Assembly: GCF_000472965.1 (NCBI RefSeq)
Contig: NZ_AXAU01000001.1
Location: 62,001-126,000, forward strand
Reading direction: 5' to 3'
Source: Bradyrhizobium murdochi
GTDB lineage: Bacteria > Pseudomonadota > Alphaproteobacteria > Rhizobiales > Xanthobacteraceae
DNA: 64,000 nt
The position numbers were made by a program, and so were the translations under genes. The notes beneath the pieces are model-generated. The model was not told the origin of the DNA. It saw nothing but the letters and a program-made list of their open reading frames with translations, and made no database searches. Shown here piece after piece: positions 62,148 to 64,000 of the stretch. Position 1 is the stretch's first letter. Each line of letters opens with the position of its first letter.

Positions 62148-62616
62148 CCGCATTGAGCCATCCGGAACATCGATCAGCTTTGTCGTCCCGACGGGAAGAC
62201 CTGTTTTTGAATAGCGTGTGTGAATTGCGGCACACGGCTGGTGCCACGAATCAGCTTATTTTGAAGCCTCCTCCCTAAACTTGTACCCGCCGCAAATGGC
62301 GGGTCTCCTTTGCGGCATCCGGCAGCAGCGATCGCACGGCGTCGGTGCAGCGATGGCCGCACGCCTGATCAGCAGGTCTGCGCTCAGACCAAAAGTTGCA
62401 GATTTTGCCCTGCACAATCGGTTCGGGTGAGGCAGGCGCGTGTCCGCAATGACACGCCGCAGCAATTCCTGTGGGACGGGGCGCGGGTTGATACCCCTGC
62501 CGTCGCACCGTTCGCGTAAACTGAATGAGCCGGCCGGCTGCTGATTCCCGCCGGCTTCGCCGCGGTTCGGCGCTTCCAAGACGTTCGAGACTACCAAGAC
62601 CACCCGGAGCATCTTC
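62148..62616. other. 469-bp stretch with no recognisable gene
   Basis: Between the coiled-coil gene and the small membrane protein gene. Reading frames on both strands are short or Arg/Pro-rich shadows. A hairpin at 62285-62304 is the only structure noted. No tRNA, insertion sequence or repeat seen. Confidence 0.5.
62285..62304 (+). terminator. Hairpin, possible terminator
   Basis: ACCCGCC and GGCGGGT form a 7-bp perfect stem with a 6-base loop, 138 bp after the coiled-coil gene. It is followed by CTCCTTT, a weak U-tract. Confidence 0.4.
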
Positions 62617-62991
62617 ATGCTGTTTCTGAGCTACGCCTATCGATTCCTCTCCAACTTCGTGTTCCTGGCGCTGGTCTATTTTGCTCTGAATTTCCTCGAA
62701 AAGTACCAGCATCGCGTGGTCGTCGCGGTTCTCGTGCTGGTCTATGCCGGCATGCATGCGGCGTCCGCGCTGCGGTCGTTTCATTTCTTCCAGCGCATCG
62801 AACGGCTGGAACTGGAGGCCCGCCGTTTGGTGGCAGCGCTGGGCGAGGGGCCGAATTCGACGTCTACGCGCAAGCAGGTGATCGCCGAAGTCAGCGGGCT
62901 CCGCCAAGCCGGCGAGATCAAGGCCTATATCGACCTGCTGTTTCTCGCCATCGTCATCCTGCTCTGCATCGCCAAGATCGTGGCCAGTTGA
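62617..62991 (+). CDS. Small membrane protein, function unknown
   Basis: 124 residues. Two membrane helices at the start (about 10-25 and 33-50, FVFLALVYFALNFLEKYQH with VVVAVLVLVYAGMHAA), a soluble helix (FQRIERLELEARRLVAALGEG) and a last membrane helix at about 107-121 (LLFLAIVILLCIAKIVA). Family not recognised. The ATG at 62617 has no strong ribosome site (GGAGCATCTTC before it). It converges with the deacetylase gene. Confidence 0.78.
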   Translation: MLFLSYAYRFLSNFVFLALVYFALNFLEKYQHRVVVAVLVLVYAGMHAASALRSFHFFQRIERLELEARRLVAALGEGPNSTSTRKQVIAEVSGLRQAGEIKAYIDLLFLAIVILLCIAKIVAS

Positions 62992-63058
62992 GCCTTTCGC
63001 GATGGCGGACGAGCGGTGCCCGACGTCAGGAAAACGGATCTGGCCGGACCGCGGCCGA

Positions 63059-64000
63059 TCAGCGCTTTTTCAAGCCCGCAACGCGAACCGACCGCGCATT
63101 CCGCTTGGCTTGTGCCGCCGGCTTCGGTGCGGTCCCGCTGGCGCCCTCCGGCGCCTGCGCGGTCTGTCCGGCGGTTTCCGGCGGCTGAGTGGTCGCTGCG
63201 TGGTCGTGGCGACGGGATTTCCCGGCGAGCCTTGCCGAGGAGACCTCCGTTGACCGAACTTGCGCAATCGACGTCGTCCGCCGCGCGGACAAGGCCAGCA
63301 TGGCTACGCGCGTCGATTCCGGGATATTGAAAATACTCTCCGCCGGAATCGGCAGCGCGGCCAGCGTGCCGACCGGCGGCAAACTCGTCTGGCGCGGCCA
63401 CGGCGTTGCCGGTGACAGGGATACACCGCGCCCGCGTCGCCGGGCGTGCGCACCAAGATCGGCCGTGTGCCAGTCGAGATTGGACAGGGCCGGGACGGGC
63501 AGCGCGGCGGGGCCGGCCGCCGCGAATTTCGAGACCTTCGGCCAGCGCGAACTCGCCACCATTTCCGACGGCGGATGCAACTGCCATTGCTGCGGCTCGG
63601 TCGGCGTCGCCGGCCGCTCCGGCGTCGCCGGCACCACATGGACGATGCGATAGCCGCGCGCCTTCAGTTCGCTCAGAATCTTCGGTAGCGCCGTCACGGT
63701 GCGCGGCTGAATGTCGTGCAGCAGCAGGATGCCCTTGCCCTTTCGCTCAAGTCGCTGCATCGCGAGCTCATAGACGCGATTGGCGGAGACGTCGCGCCAG
63801 TCATCCGCCGGGAAATCGGCGCTCCAGAGCTGAAGTCCCTTGGAAGCGGCGAATTCCTCGATCTCGTCGGTGCGGCGCAGGCCGGGAATGCGCAGGAACG
63901 GCGCGGGTGCGGTGCCGTCGCCGAGCGCCGCGGTCACTGATGCGATGCCTTGTTCGATCTCCTGTTTGGAGCGGTCGAACGGCAGGCGATCCATGCCGGC
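63059..64000 (-). CDS. Divergent polysaccharide deacetylase, C-terminal part
   Basis: The frame is open to the window end, so the N-terminus lies outside. Visible part of a NodB-like fold: FLRIPGLRRTDEIEEFAASKG, LWSADFPADDWRDVS, and GILLLHDIQPRTVTALPKILSELKARGY, in which HD.QP is the catalytic His region. After about residue 125 of the visible part a Pro/Ala/Arg-rich tail of some 185 residues follows (no fold seen; TTQPPETAGQTAQAPEG near the end). Acts on cell-envelope or exported polysaccharide N-acetyl groups. Confidence 0.85.
   Translation of the reverse strand, partial: AGMDRLPFDRSKQEIEQGIASVTAALGDGTAPAPFLRIPGLRRTDEIEEFAASKGLQLWSADFPADDWRDVSANRVYELAMQRLERKGKGILLLHDIQPRTVTALPKILSELKARGYRIVHVVPATPERPATPTEPQQWQLHPPSEMVASSRWPKVSKFAAAGPAALPVPALSNLDWHTADLGAHARRRGRGVSLSPATPWPRQTSLPPVGTLAALPIPAESIFNIPESTRVAMLALSARRTTSIAQVRSTEVSSARLAGKSRRHDHAATTQPPETAGQTAQAPEGASGTAPKPAAQAKRNARSVRVAGLKKR

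Noticed and set aside
62275..62907. 210-codon minus-strand frame across the small membrane protein gene and the preceding gap
   Set aside because: His/Gln/Arg-rich shadow of the plus-strand membrane protein; no start signal.
1..64000. CRISPR arrays, insertion sequences, tRNA or rRNA genes, prophage
   Set aside because: No array of spaced repeats, transposase, integrase, tRNA cloverleaf or rRNA sequence was recognised on either strand, although a tool-based scan was not possible.

Overview
The window is a 64-kb piece of a GC-rich alphaproteobacterial chromosome. It is almost certainly from Bradyrhizobium or a close Nitrobacteraceae relative. The fixL-fixJ-receiver-fixK order is that of Bradyrhizobium. 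The FixL here places its haem histidine at residue 200, its haem-pocket arginine at 220 and its phospho-accepting histidine at 291, the numbering known for B. diazoefficiens FixL. FixN has 549 residues. Nearly everything in the first 53 kb serves life at low oxygen.

Layout. (1) 1-6733: the end of a membrane nitrate reductase operon (narH partial, narJ, narI), followed by a parvulin-type isomerase, a small Cys-tailed protein, a beta-carbonic anhydrase and molybdenum cofactor genes (mog, a DUF2478 protein, moeA). (2) 7013-10432: a CBS-BON protein, an OpgC-type membrane protein and NnrS. (3) 10562-14327, minus strand: the oxygen-sensing cascade fixL-fixJ-receiver-fixK plus a small trailing gene. 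(4) 14607-20006: a stress protein and a CBS protein, then phosphoketolase-acetate kinase on the minus strand and a small repeat-containing exported protein. (5) 20295-28751: a copper ATPase with cupredoxin and DUF2933 membrane proteins, a methyltransferase-like membrane protein and an FtsX-type ABC exporter with its adaptor. (6) 29055-33817: universal stress proteins, phasin and PHA synthase, and a deleted acyl-CoA ligase/acetyltransferase pseudogene. (7) 33894-38364, minus: a P-type cation ATPase behind YqjD/YqjE-like and unknown membrane genes. (8) 38541-41559: an Mla/MCE lipid transporter. (9) 41592-45637: an oxidoreductase, a cytochrome c, an Fe-S-type Fnr regulator, a 46-codon membrane peptide, hemN and a Cys-rich protein. 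(10) 45738-53658: fixNOQP and fixGHIS, the cbb3 oxidase and its assembly genes. (11) 53948-64000: no oxygen-related signals. It holds a nucleoside phosphorylase, a sulfide/persulfide-type group (ArsR-rhodanese, metallo-beta-lactamase, MFS, cysteine desulfurase), a methyltransferase broken by a stop codon, a PIN toxin pair, a lipoprotein, small unknowns and a partial polysaccharide deacetylase.

The unifying feature is a series of FixK/Fnr-type sites. Fourteen fit TTG[AC]-N6-[TG]CAA and three are imperfect. Most lie 57-106 bp (centre to start codon) upstream of a gene and none was found beyond position 49236. The simplest reading is that FixL-FixJ-FixK, encoded in the middle, switches on respiration, copper supply, haem synthesis, fermentation, polyester storage, envelope transport and stress proteins around it. 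Several boxed genes have no known role in this response: the 46-residue membrane peptide, the HY[TS]GGP-repeat exported protein, the Cys4-tailed protein, the MCE-PqiC fusion and the ABC exporter. They are the best candidates for new biology here.
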